DNA of 64,000 nucleotides, taken from contig QANZ01036951.1 in NCBI GenBank assembly GCA_003254925.1, positions 44,057 through 108,056 of the forward strand, in the 5' to 3' direction. A program made the translations under genes and the position numbers. The notes beneath the pieces were generated by a model. That model was given only the letters and a program-made list of their open reading frames with translations, had not been told where the DNA came from and did not search any database. Positions 11,483 through 23,147 of this stretch are shown in pieces; within the stretch, counting starts at the first letter, position 1; each line of letters opens with the position of its first letter. Source of the stretch: Chamaecrista fasciculata. Lineage: Eukaryota > Streptophyta > Magnoliopsida > Fabales > Fabaceae.

Positions 11483-12756
11483 CGCGCTTGCGGGACGCTC
11501 GAGATCTTCCTCATAGCGAAGCCCTTTCCTATTAAGCCCGGTCGCCCGCGAGACACCAGTAAACACTGCAGATATCACAATGGCTACGACCATACCACTG
11601 ACGAGTGCATCTCACTAAAGGACGCCATCAAACAGCTCATTCGTGACGGCCACCTGGCCAAATATAAGCAAAAGAAAAGACCCGAGTCTGACCGGGACGC
11701 CTCCCAGACTAAGAACAGGAAGATTGCAGAGGACGGAAGCGCCAGTACCAAACAGAGCGAGACGCCCGCCAAGAACGTAATCAACACCATTTCTGGTGGT
11801 ATTCACAGGCATAAGACCCCCCACAATCGCAAGACCATCATGCAATCGATTATGTGCATGTATTACACCAACAAGCGCTCCTATGAGGACGCCCATGAGC
11901 CAATCACGTTCACCACCGCCGAGCTGATGCCCGTCGAGTATGATGAGCACATGGTCATCACCGCGTGCATTGGCGAAATTGATGTGCAGCGAATCTTGGT
12001 GGACCAGGACGCCCGTCGAGGTAGTCCTAGAGACCAAGCTGACATTACTCGGGGACGGAGCACCCCCCAAGACGTCTGCCATCTACGCCAGCTTTATCGT
12101 GATGGCCGCCTCATCTGCATACAATGCCATCCTCGAACGACCAAGTCTGAATGCTTTCCAAGCCGTGATCTCCACAGCTCATTTACTGATGAAGTTCCCA
12201 ACAAGATGGGGGACAACAAGTCTCCGAGGCGACCAGCTGGAGGGCCGCCGCTGCTAAGCAACAAGCTTGGTCCGGGTCACGATCGACCCTAGCTGCCAGA
12301 CTGGGCCATTCATGGAAGGAAAACCAGACTCTCCTCCCCCAGAGCCCGCCGGAGAGGAAGCCGACACGAGCATTGCCACAGAAGTAACAGACCTACGCGA
12401 TGAGGTAGACTACACTAGTGGCTGACGCCTCCCAGACTTGTAACTAACTCTAGTAGGCGGATTAGCCATCCGACCTTAAGATTAGTTGCAATCTTTCCCT
12501 TCATAGATTTGTTATGCTTCTTTACGTTCGTTTTCCCTTCCCTAAAATGCTTAAGGCCCAGTCCTTTTATCTCTATGTACGTTCTGACCTACCCATGGCG
12601 GACGAGCTTTTTACTTAATGAAATGTTATTTTTTCATTAAATCTTTTGCATACGTTTAACTTACACGTATCTCGTTCTACGATTTAGGTAGAGGGCGCAC
12701 GCCCTACACCTTCGGACGCGCTCGTTCAGGTTCACTTTCCCAGACACCCGGAGCGA

Positions 12757-13440
12757 ATGGTGAACATCTCAGCAGATATACCCGCAAAGCAAAAAGCCAG
12801 ACTCACTGACTTCCTGGTCACCAACAGCGATATCTTCGCATGGTCCGCCTCGGACATGCCCGGTGTAGACCCCAAGCTGGTCATGCATTCTCTCGACGTA
12901 GACGACCGTCGCGGAGTATTTCAGAAGAAGCGAGTCTTGGGGTTAGAGCGGCAGCTCGCCTCAAAGGAAGAGGTCAACAAGCTATTGGCGGGCGGCTTCA
13001 TACAGGAGACCAAATATCACACCTGGGCTATCCAATGTCGTTTTGGTCCCCAAGCACAATGGAAAATGGCGAATGTGTGTGGATTTCACGGACCTGAACA
13101 AGGCGACCCCCAATGACCTTCACCCGCTGCCCAGCATCGATAAGTTGGTAGACAATACCTGTGGGTATGCCACTCTCAGCTTCCTGGACGCCTTCTCAGG
13201 CTACAACCAGATCAAGATGAACCCTAACGACGTCAACAAAACGGCCTTCATCACCGAACAGGGTATCTATTGCTACAATGTCATGCCTTTCGGCTTGAAG
13301 AACGCGGGCGCCACCTATCAGCGCATGATGGACCGCTTCTTCAAAGATAATGTTGGGAAAAACATTGAATTCTATGTTGATGATATGGTCATCAAAACAA
13401 AGGCTGGCGGCGATACAGTATGTAGAAAAGGCGCGATACA
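12757..13440 (+). pseudogene. Reverse transcriptase fragment of the gypsy element
   Basis: A first frame carries ADIPAKQKARLTDFL…FAWSASDMPG; a frameshift near 13040 leads into a second frame with RMCVDFTDLNKA, LDAFSGYNQI, MPFGLKNAGATYQR and the catalytic YVDD at 13373-13384. The coding sequence then jumps to RNase H-like sequence at about 13410, so the rest of the RT is deleted. The solo LTR interrupts the remainder at 13454. Confidence 0.85.
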
Positions 13441-13453
13441 GCCTCCGTCATCA

Positions 13454-15558
13454 TGTAACATCCTTGAATATTTATTGTGACATAACTGTGACAATTGTTT
13501 TTTTTATTATTATTTGAATTTCTTTTTTTTTTTTGTTTTGGAAATTTAAGAAATAAGTATAAAGTTTGGATGTTTGGGGTTTTTATATTGAAGAATTGGT
13601 ATGATTGCTAATAACACTTTATTTATATGTAATTAGTTTGTATTTTGGAGAGAAGATAAAAATATAGAAAAAGGAGGGTTAAAATTGATAATGGGTATTG
13701 GAGGATCAAAATGAAACTAATTGTTAGTTAACTAAAAGAAAAACTAAACATTTTAATTAGACTCTTGTGGGACTCAAATGGGAAAGTAAAAGGGGTAAGG
13801 GGGAAATCTGAATAAGTTAACCGGTGGAGGGGTGACTTAGCGATTTTGGAAAATTGATACCTACCCCATTTGCTAATGGAACACGCTGGGGTGAAGGAGA
13901 AGAATTCCATTTTTACACACTCAGAATTTTGAGAAGAAAAACGGAGAGGAGAGAAAACAGAGGAAGGGCGACGTGAGGGAGAGTGGTGGAGAAAATGGCG
14001 GATATCTTCACATCCAACGGTCCATTTTGGACGTTCTACCCATCGATTCGAAGCTTAGAACGAGACGAAGCTAACCCTTGTTCCCGTTTTTAAATTCAAC
14101 AGTTGGATTGAGAGTAAAGTGAGATCGAAAATGACGCCCTAAGTTGGAAAATATGCAGAATTTCTGGAGTTTGAGGGACCAAATCGTTCCTAGGTAGGGT
14201 TTCTTCTTTCTCTCCTCTTTCAAAGCTTTAGTTCTTGCTATGTTTGGTTAGGGTTTCATGAATTGTGATGGTGGTTGTGATTTTTGATGGATTGTACAAG
14301 TTTTTGAAATATTTTAGTTTGATAAACATGTAAAAGTCATGTATTTCATCAAGTGTTTTAGTTTTATGAAGTTAAGTTCATATGGGTTTTCTTGAAGAAT
14401 TCTTGAATCATGAGAAGATGATGATTAAATGATGTTTTTGTTGAAGTTTATGAGTCTCGATGCTATGTGCTGGGAAGAGATTGAGAATTCCAATTTGTAT
14501 GTTTTGGGGTAAATTGCTTAGTGGTCCTTTTCTGAACTTTCGGAAAAATTACAAATTGGTCCTCTGCAGTTTTGGTGAATTTATATAATAGTCCTTTGAG
14601 AATTTAGAGTAAATTATTGAATGGTTCTTTTTGGAAGTAAATTTCCTTAAAGAATGAAGTCATATTGAGTTCAAATGATTTAGAATTAAATTGTTTGTGA
14701 AGATGCAATTATTTACCAAAAGTGAATGGAAATGGAAAAATCTGTTTTGATGAAAAGACATGTGATGAACAAAAGTGTTGAGAAATGTTTTGAAGTGTGA
14801 TTTGTCATGACTCCTTGAGAGTGGAGGCCCTCCCCGTTTATTCGCGATGAGTACTCGGGTAATGGTTATGGTGGATTCCATAGTTGGCCTAAGTGTGGAT
14901 TCCTTAGGTGACAGGTTGATTGGTATGTGCGCACACCGGAAGACGTTCCGAAAGCCTAGGTCTTGATGACCATTGTTGTATGATCATGACATATTGGATT
15001 GCTGGTTATACCTCGAGGTATCACGGTTGCGGGTGACGCGCGGTCACGGCCAGCTGTATAGTATTATTGTTGATTTTGATAGTTTGGGTTGCTGGTTATA
15101 CCTTGAGGTATCACGGTTGCGGGTGACACGTGGTCACGGCCAGCTAATATGTTAAAGTTTTGAAAAGATAATCTCATCAAATACTTGTGCCATTTATCAT
15201 ATTTCATGTTGCTTTGGGTAAACATGGTTTGAAGTTTGGTTTTGTTGAGGATGTGGTTAAAGTAAAATGATTACAACCCTTCTGAGAATATTATTCTCAC
15301 CCTACGAAACACTTCAGTTTTTGTTGTGTAGGATTTTTGTCGGGTCGTTCGAGATGGAAGCCTCTTTGTAAATTTTTGTTATAATTTTAGTAAGTTGGAG
15401 TATTGTATTGGGCCTTGCGTGGCTATTTGGAGGCGGAGCCTCTTGTATGATTGTATAAGTCAGTCTTTACTGCCAATTTGTATTAAAAAGGGCCATGTAT
15501 GTCAAGGTTTTTATTCCGTAATATAAGTAAGGTCTTTAAATTGGATAAGGATGTTACA
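13454..15558. mobile_element. Solo LTR (2105 bp) of a second LTR retrotransposon, 5-bp target duplication
   Basis: The insert begins TGTAACATCCTT and ends AAGGATGTTACA, i.e. TG…CA with short inverted ends, and is flanked by the direct repeat catca at 13449-13453 and 15559-15563. There is no coding sequence inside, so it is a recombination-derived solo LTR. Inside are two tandem ~75-base repeats near 14981-15145 containing gaggtatcacggttgcgggt and cggtcacggccagct (first copy cgcgcggtcac, second cacgtggtcac). The length and TGTAACA start fit chromovirus (Tekay/Del-type) LTRs; that assignment is inference. It splits the older gypsy element. Confidence 0.85.
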
Positions 15559-15563
15559 CATCA

Positions 15564-16265
15564 CATCCGGGCCGCCCGATTCACGCACATCTTGAGTTCC
15601 AAAAACACCAGGGCAGATGCTTTGGCCAAACTTGCCTCCAAGTCGGACGCCAGAGGCCGCTCTTCGATCATCCGCACCGTTCTCGAACGCCCATCAATCG
15701 AAGGACCGACTGTCCTCGCTATTGAAACAAGCGCAGATTGGCGCACGCCAATTATCGAATACATCAGGAACAGGACTCTCCCGCCCAGTAGAAACGAATC
15801 CCGGAAGGTCGTGCGTCGGGCGTCCCACTACTTCCTCTGGGGAAATGATCTCTATCGCCGAGGTCATTCCATGCCCTGCCTTAGATGCGTTAGTCCCAAT
15901 GACGGCTGCCTTATCCTTGAAGAGCTCCACAAAGGGCTCTGCGGCTCAAATCAGGCCGCACCTGCCTTAAAGCGCAAAGTCCTCATTTCGGATACTATTG
16001 GCCCTCCATCATCAGGGACGCCACTGAACTGGTAAAAACTTGCAGAAAGTGCCAGGAACACGCCAACCACATTCACATTCCGGGAGAAGACATGCGCCCA
16101 ATGGAGTCTCCCTGGCCCTTCGATGTGTGGGGCATTGACATCCTTGGACCGTTTCCGACCGCCACGGGCAAGCGAAAATTCCTTATCGTCCTATGGAAGC
16201 GCCGGCTTGACAACGCCAAAGGATATGATGCTTTGGTCCAAAATTTCTGCGATGAAATTGGGGTT
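15564..16265 (+). pseudogene. RNase H end and integrase fragment of the gypsy element
   Basis: Frames carry ADALAKLAS (end of an RNase H domain), an integrase zinc-finger region (HKGLCG and following cysteines, split by frameshift near 15980) and PWPFDVWGIDILGPFP, the start of the integrase core. The catalytic D,D,E core is incomplete because sequence identity is lost near 16265. Confidence 0.75.
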
Positions 16266-16439
16266 TCGAGAGATCATCGTGAGAGAGATGGGGAGAGAAA
16301 GTGAAGGGTAAAATTTCATTAATTACCATAAAACTTTTCTTCTTTTGCGTCAAAGTCCTCTCATACAAATAGGGAGTGAAACACATAAAAATTAATAGTT
16401 AGAGTCTTAAAATAGTATTTTAACCAAAATTTCTGTTAA

Positions 16440-16582
16440 ATTTTGGATGAAAATATACCTCAGGACTCTTTTTGTTAACGGAGCAAACCACAGGGACCCT
16501 ATCTGACACTTTTTAAATCACAGGGACCCTATCTGAAAATGGGCCAAACCACAAGGCCCTTTTGTGTAATTTACCCTAAAAA
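16440..16582. mobile_element. Half of a fold-back element
   Basis: Repeated cacagggaccctatctga units and the terminal tttgtgtaatttaccct match the arm ends of the fold-back family in this window, but no matching left arm is present. Truncated remnant. Confidence 0.5.
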
Positions 16583-16734
16583 TAAAGCCTCTAAACTTCG
16601 AACCATATAGGCTTCCCCAGTGAATTTGCTAAATGAACTTTTTATTGTTTTTAATGTTGGTCTATAAAATGAGATAGAAAGCTTGACACAAGAAAATAAT
16701 CTACGATTTACAAGCTCTTCCAATCAACATCTTT

Positions 16735-17165
16735 CTAAATATTTAGTCAGAATTTGGGCTATTCTTGTTGGTCTTGATTTGGCGCTTCAAGTAGGATATC
16801 TTAATTATTGAATCAGATTGCTTGATTGCTGTAAACTTTCTTTCTTATTCTGAGTCACCTGCTGCTCATCTCTATTCTTCTTTGATAAACAATTACAAAT
16901 AAAAAATTGGCGTTCTTCATTGGGTCCAGCATATTCATAGATAGGGCAACAAGTGTGCATACATCCTAGCCAAAGCTGCTTCCCAAGAGATTTTTTATGT
17001 AGTTTATTTTGAAAGGATGCCTAACTTTTTGGGCATCTATTTCTTAGTTGACTTTGTGGGGGTTAGTCAACCCTGTATTGTTGGAATTGGCTAATTTGTA
17101 CTCTTGGATGTTTTGTTATTTAAAATCAAGCTCCCTTTCTATGAAAAAAATAAAATTCCCACGTC
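16735..17165 (+). mobile_element. 3' end of a LINE (RNase H domain remnant and A-rich tail)
   Basis: Three frames in sequence encode RNase H motifs: LALQVGYL, then LIIESDCLIAVNFL, then CAYILAKAAS…MPNFLG. Identical motif order is seen in the minus-strand LINE at 51773-52661 (GYLNLIIESDCL). It is followed by a short untranslated tail and an A-rich end near 17142-17156. Frameshifts show it is dead. It is 5'-truncated. Confidence 0.7.
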
Positions 17166-17736
17166 CTTACAAAAAAAAAAGGAATTCACATGCGTTTTAT
17201 TTTGAAATTTAAGTAATTCACAGACTCTTCAGCAATGCAAATAATAATATTAGTTGCTGAGAACTTTTCCCCTGGCAATAAATATAGAAGATCTCATCGT
17301 TACCATCCCTTTTTTGTGCTGCCATTTCATCAAGGGTTTGCATTATTTGGCTGAAATAATATTACACCCAACATTGTCGTCTCTTTTTCTCTGTTGAACT
17401 AGTTTTTCATTGACCATTGTCGGTTTGAAGTGTGAATGGTATACCTTTGAAAGATGTATTTGTTTGGATTGAGAATAATGAAAAAAAAATGATAGTCAAT
17501 TATAATATAATTTTTATTTTTAAAAAAATTGAAAAAAGAAATCATGATAAACAAAAATAAAAATATATACATATAGGCGAAGAAAACAAGTTATTTGACA
17601 GTAAAATGACAAGTTATTCCCATAGCATCCGCCATTCAGCCTGAAGTTTACCAAAAAGCCTATCGAAATAGAGAAAACAAGATTGAACCTTGGTTGTAGC
17701 TTGAGGCATTGCTTTCCGAGTCTGTGATTAAGACAA

Positions 17737-20027
17737 TCACGAGTGACTTTGCCCTGCATGAATCAATTAAACAAGTAATGAGATACTACAATAGAATCAT
17801 TCAGTGTGTTTTTTGGCTATCATTATGCGAACGATTTCCACATGACTAAACTTTTAAATGTGTTTTCTTGCAATCAATTTATTAGCACCAAATGCTAGTG
17901 AGGTCCGATCATTTATATATAAGATATTTATAGAATGTGGAGATCATCATAGAGGTTGAAATTTAAAGCACAACGCTTCAAGATTCTAACAACATGCCAC
18001 AAGGATTCACTGACATCCTGAACCAGGAAACCAGGAACAACCATGAGAAAAGGGGGTTGGTCAGAAAGTGAAATTTCTCTGATGGTCCTCAATTTTTTCC
18101 AGCAAAATACAGGTTCTAATTTCTAAGGCATACCAATGGACAAAGATATCGACAAGGCTTAATCATCTATAGTAGAAAATTGGCTTATCGCAAAGAATCC
18201 CCCAGCAGAAATAAGTAATAAGTTGGACACGTGCTACTTAACAGAAATTAACATTTGTGTGTGTGTTTTGTGTATCACTTGAGTGTCTATTGAACCACAT
18301 CAGTAAATTGATAGAGTTTAAAACACAACTATGATCTAGGCTAATATGCATATCATCTATACTGGATTATAGTTTTCAATATTTTAGCCATAAGTAAGAT
18401 TAAGGCTGTCCATACTTTAGCCATAGACAAAGCGATCCACATTAGAAGGACAAAGTAACATCACCATACTGTCTACCTAAGAATTCCAGAATTGAAAAAG
18501 TGAAATGATGTCTAGTACATGAAACAAAGTAAAAAACAAAGAGGAAAGGGAATGATAAGAAAAGTCGAAAGACCTTATTTCTGTCAAGACTATATGATGT
18601 CCTGCAAAGATGTGCAATAGTTCAGAGAACAATGTTGTCAAAGGATTTTTTTTCTCTTTGCTAGGCTTACATTTATGCTCTTGAATCTAATAAAAGCAAC
18701 TCTGTTTCTACAGAGTAAGTAAGAAAGCACCAAAGTTTTGACGTTGGATTTCTAATAATATAAAAAATAATAGTGTGAATAGTACTTCTTCAGCAATGAG
18801 AGAATCATATCAGACGCTTAAAATAAAATATGAACAAAAATTAAGAGTTGAACCTTCGGGCCATTTAGGAGGGCATTTATGAACAAGACCTTATTTCCTC
18901 ATCTCCTTAAGGCTTAAAGTATTTTAGCAGGGTAAAGAATGAGTTATTATATACTAATTTAAAATTCGAAGGTGTTTGTAATTTATATCATTCTCAAAAG
19001 CTGAAGAGGAGACAAACAAAGGTTATGGAACTTTTACTATCATCATAAAATAGTTTTGTTCATTGAAACATTCAAATTGGAGATGCAGGCTTCTCTCAAA
19101 ATATAGGGTCAAAAGATTAAATGTTGAGTAAAAACCAAAGCAACTTGAAAACAATTATGTAAATTCCAACAACAAAAAAATCAGAGACAACTCAACAACT
19201 TTAGTCGTCAATTACAACACCTAATTGAAAGTGCAAGAGTTATGGAGTGATGAATTTACCTTGTGAGGGTCTAGTATACTTTTCACGAACAAGTTCAATC
19301 TTGTGTTTTTTTACGTCAATGAGTCGTATCTTAGTTTGAAAGGTCTTTGTTGACACATCATCAGTAGCCTCAAAGGTAATATAATAGAAAAAGTCATAGA
19401 AATTCAAGGCTTCCGTGTTCACCTTCACAACTCTTACACATTTGAAATTCTTGCGCTACACACACAGGCACAGCCAGCAAATTAAATTACAAGGTTGTAG
19501 TGAACTGTAGAAGTATTTAACACAATAAGACACCAAAAAGTAAAATAGAAGATGTACCTTTCTGTGATTATATAGTGCAATAGCATCGCAAGCAAAAGTC
19601 ATGTAATATTCATAACGCTTATTAAGCCTCGTTTCAGGTTTAGCCATAATGAAACCATATAGATCAGTGTCAGCTTCCAAGGGTTCAACATCAAAACCCT
19701 AAACAGAGAAAAATAAAGGGAACTAATTAATTAATGTGATCAGATTATGCAGTGGATCCATCCTCAAAATAAAAGGGGAAGAAGATTGAGTTACCACTTA
19801 CCCCACTCTTTTTAACTTGTTCGTGAACCAGTCTTTTGGATGGCCAACTCAAGGAGATGATCGGGTACACAGTAATCATCAAGGTTGTCTTCAGGTGATT
19901 CACCAGAACTGAACTTAGGATCATAATCACCATTGTATGGAAGGCCAACGAAGAAATCCGATTCACTATACTCATAACCTTGTTTACCTGCACCCTCCTC
20001 TTGTTCCTGCATCGCTCCAACTTCCAT
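17737..20027 (-). CDS. Cystatin-like (monellin-fold) protein gene, possible frameshift in exon 1
   Basis: The model has exons 20027-19802, 19698-19558, 19455-19260 and a short last exon 17753-17737. Exon 2 (GFDVEPLEADTDLYGF…TFACDAIALYNHRK) and exon 3 (CVRVVKVNTEALNFYDFFYYITFEATD…TFQTKIRLI) match the plant-specific cystatin-related family with phase-0 joins and good splice sites. Exon 1 opens at ATG 20027 (MEVGAMQEQEE, acidic), but that frame stops before the donor. The family-like end QVKKSG lies in the next frame, implying a one-base indel between about 19850 and 19815 or a different start. The last exon is the least certain. The family's members are mostly uncharacterised in plants; protease inhibition is not shown. 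This could be a pseudogene. Confidence 0.55.
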
Positions 20028-20089
20028 TTTTCTTCTAATTCCCTGCAACAATCCCGGTGAAACGCACGATGAATGATCAAATATACAAT

Positions 20090-20155
20090 CTAGAGGGACC
20101 AAAATAAAATTTTGAGCAATTTTGAGGGACCAAAATAGGACTTTGGCCTGATTTT
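20090..20155. repeat. Terminal fragment of a fold-back element
   Basis: Two gagggaccaaaata units followed by ggactttggcct match the arm termini of fold-backs such as 5200-6374 and 48789-49480. Only one arm end is present. Confidence 0.45.
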
Positions 20156-20684
20156 TTAAATAAAATTACTACTATACTCTCACTTATGTGGCACTTAAGT
20201 GACTAAATAAAGTGAAGTTTAACAGACACGTAATTGAAAACTTAGGGGATCTATTTGTACAAATTGAAAACTCGGGGATATTATATGCACTAACTAAAAC
20301 TCAAGGGTGTCTGTGCATTCAAGCAAGATAATATCACACATCATTCAAGCTTCAATGTCATCCAATTCCTTTATTTCTTCCTTGTTTTATCGTAGAATAG
20401 GAATTATATTGAAACAAGAATTGACAGAATAAAAATCAAGGAAACCAAATTGGCATCTTACAGTACTGAAGGAAGCCAATTTTACAAAATAGAAACTGAT
20501 CACACAAAAGAAGCTTTGAAAAATTAGGACTGATCTCCAAACCAATTTTTAATGCCTCAATCTCATCAATAGCCAGTGTCACTACTCGCCAACAATTAAA
20601 CATATTCTCTATTTAAATTCAAATATTCAAATGCCTCAATTTCACTAGTGCTAATTTCCTTATGTCAATGTCCTGAAAGTTGTC

Positions 20685-21380
20685 AGAACCGGACCGGATC
20701 GGACGGTCCGACCGCCAACCGAATACAAGAGCGAGTGGGTTCAACCAAAATAACCGAACTGACATTTGGACCGGATTGGACCGGAAATAACCGGCCAAAA
20801 ACCGGCGAACCGAGTCCAACCGCCCAAAACACCAGTGGTTCAACCAAATTTTTTTTAAAATAAAAAAAAATTGATTAAAAGTTATAAGAAGGCAAAATGG
20901 AGGCTAACACTTTGGTACCCTTTGGAGCTATTTTGTAATTTTAACCATAACAAATTTTGCAAAAATTACATATTGACCCCAAAAAGTTTTTATAGTTTCC
21001 ATTTTAGTCCCTAGATAATATGTATCCAAGGACTTATTTGTAATTTTTTGAAATTTTTTGGGGTCAATATGTAATTTTTGAAAAATTTGTTATGGTTAAA
21101 ATTACAAAATAACTCCAAAGGGTACCAAAGTGTTAATGGAGAATACCACAGGGTACCAAAGTGTCAAGTTTCAAACCACATGGTACCAAAGTGAAATAGG
21201 GTCAAACCACAGGGTACCAAAGTGTAATTTACCCTAAAAATAATTATTTGTATCATTATAAAGGATTTATATTTAATATATTAAAAATAATTATTTATTG
21301 CATCATCCGTCTGACCGATGGTTCGACCGATTCGACTAATCAAACCGTGAATCGAACACTAGTCCGAGTCTTTGTCCGAT
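20685..21380. mobile_element. ACCGG-rich element, copy 2, carrying a nested fold-back
   Basis: Left end gaaccggaccggatcgg and inverted right end aaaccgaatcgg… mirror each other and resemble the copy at 940-1597. Between them, from about 20890 to 21236, sits a fold-back element whose arms contain ccaaagtgtaatttaccct-type ends and share attttaaccataacaaattt with 30966-31543. The nesting order (fold-back into ACCGG element) is inferred from the layout. Confidence 0.55.
20890..21236. mobile_element. Fold-back element nested in the ACCGG-rich element
   Basis: The arms share ttttgtaattttaaccataa and its inverse, around a short loop near 21020. The right arm keeps the full end (three ggtaccaaagtg units and tgtaatttaccct); the left arm lacks the outer part, so it is partly truncated. 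Confidence 0.6.
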
Positions 21381-21389
21381 TCGGTTTTG

Positions 21390-21930
21390 ATGAAAGATTA
21401 AATATCAATCCATTACAAAGAAAACTCATAAATGCATGGGGTGAAGACAGAGCAATTTTATTAACCATACAAATACAGTGGCATTTTCTCTCTTCTGCCC
21501 TAAATCAAGAACAGAAAACAGAGAAAACAAGTAAGTGATATAGGAACCAAATCGGAGTAAGAAAAGCAATCAGCCTGATTTTTTGGAATCAATTTTCTCA
21601 TGGTTCTCAGGCGTTTAAACCCTAGCCATTCATACAGTTCGTTAGAAAGGAAAGAAGTGAAAAAACTTACTGGCTAGTGGGTAGATTTTTTCTCGCCTTG
21701 TTCGTTGAATTCTTCTCTCCCTTCGTATTTGATTCTTGAATGAGGATTGTGAATTTGTGATCGTGAATATAAAGAGAAAGAGAGTGAAACAAGTCTCTGC
21801 GTTATCAAAGATACTGCACCCAAAATTTGTTCCAAGAAAATCGGAGTCATGATATTGTATCAAAGATTGTAGAGGATTATTATTACCAAAAAGAAAAGAT
21901 TGTGGAGGATTTGGCATGATTTTGAAATTT
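21390..21930 (-). promoter_or_regulatory. 5'-flank/5'-UTR-like block of the duplicated unit (copy P1)
   Basis: This block is closely similar to 27695-28350, which lies just upstream of the minus-strand gene 26558-27334. Shared landmarks are aaccaaatcggagtaagaaa, ttttttctcgcctt, gcttcgtatttgattcttga-like sequence and caaagatactgcaccca. A donor-like GTAAGT follows cca on the minus strand at about 21671. It may serve as promoter and first exon for the cystatin-like gene to its left. The open frame here (21642-21917) is a shadow. Confidence 0.45.
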
Positions 21931-22190
21931 GATAACCGAATGGTGCCAATGATTTATCATCAATTATATTTTTTAAAAAATTGTTAACGATCAATGATGT
22001 TTTTTATGAGATCTTTATTATTCTTTTATGTAGTTAAATATTAATTAAATTAATATTATTTATACTCTATTATATAAACTTTAACTTCAAATTATATAAA
22101 CTTTAACCATCACCATTCTGTCTTTATTTCTCATTTATTTTTTCCCTTTATTTCAATTGAATAAAAAACTTGAGGGAAGAGGCAAATATC

Positions 22191-22494
22191 CTATGAAGCA
22201 TTGACACTGACACGACACAGGACAAGACACGACACGGACACGCCAGATTCTTAAAACTATACGACACGACATATATTTATACATATAAATAATCAAAAAT
22301 CCATGAATTTCGATGAAAATTTTAAAAATTATAATATCTATTCATAGTATATGTCATATGTGGTATTATTTTCTATGTTTATCATGATAAAGTGACAAAA
22401 AATAATTTTATATTCTGAAACCTATGAATATGTGCCGTGTGGGTGTGTCTGACACGGCGACACGCTGTCAAAATGAAGTGTTTGTGCTTCATAG
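22191..22494. mobile_element. hAT-like MITE with 8-bp target duplication and a preserved empty site
   Basis: The termini are ctatgaagca and its inverse tgcttcatag; inside are many gacacgacac/ gacacgg words. The flanks caaatatc (22183-22190) and ctaatatc (22495-22502) are an 8-bp duplication with one mismatch. The paralogous block at 24745-24760 (gatgctaatatcccatataa) lacks the element, giving an empty site. A related larger element lies at 54012-54724. Confidence 0.85.
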
Positions 22495-23147
22495 CTAATA
22501 TCTCCTACAAGGAATAAGGGAGCCAGTAAAAACTAAAAACTCCTTTGAGATAATTTCTTTTTTGCTTTTGTTTATAGCAGAGATAAGTATTCTTGTGTTT
22601 TCTTGCAGTGATATTATAAGCCAAGAACTTGTTCCAAATTTAAGTGCAACAACAAAACAAAACTAACTCAAAAGAAAGACTCACAAAAATAAAAATACCT
22701 TTGCAACCAAACTAACTCAAGATTAAGGCTTGGAATCTCAACTACATTCAAGAGAACAACTTTACATTTTAAAGTCTGAAATCAAGAGAAATAATCCTTA
22801 AAACATGACATAGCAAACTCAAAGTTTTGAAAGCATTTTTATCTAACACTGTAGAAGCATGGATTTAAACATAGATGGATGAGCACAAGCTTAACAAGTT
22901 TTAATCCATTTAGTAAACAAACAGCAACAATTGTCACAAAAAAATATAAATTGCCACCACACGTACATCAGTGGCTCAAAAGTACATATACCAAACAGTT
23001 TTTACATAAAACTTAGGCAGTTGTCATGTCTCTATTATAAATTGAGATAAAAATCAAATTCATCCCATTACAACTTGAAATTGTAATCAACGTCATCTCA
23101 TGTTATTTTTGGAGTCAAGCAAGTTTTGATGGAGAGTCAGGACACTC

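Larger units (their letters stand above)
10201..16265 (+). mobile_element. Internal region of a decayed Ty3/gypsy element, interrupted by a solo LTR
   Basis: In order: primer binding site, gag, a zinc-knuckle/protease-like region, part of reverse transcriptase, then (after the inserted solo LTR 13454-15558) the end of an RNase H domain, the zinc-binding integrase N-terminus and the first part of the integrase core. The RT to RNase H junction has lost most of the C-terminal RT and RNase H, and sequence stops matching near 16265. Stops and frameshifts occur throughout. It cannot move on its own. Confidence 0.8.

Noticed and set aside
11584-12082. Minus-strand frames opposite the gypsy gag/protease region
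   Set aside because: They are shadows of the GC-rich plus-strand retroelement coding sequence and have no recognisable motifs.
14973-15155. Open frame with an internal duplicated peptide
   Set aside because: It is a by-product of the two tandem repeats inside the solo LTR.
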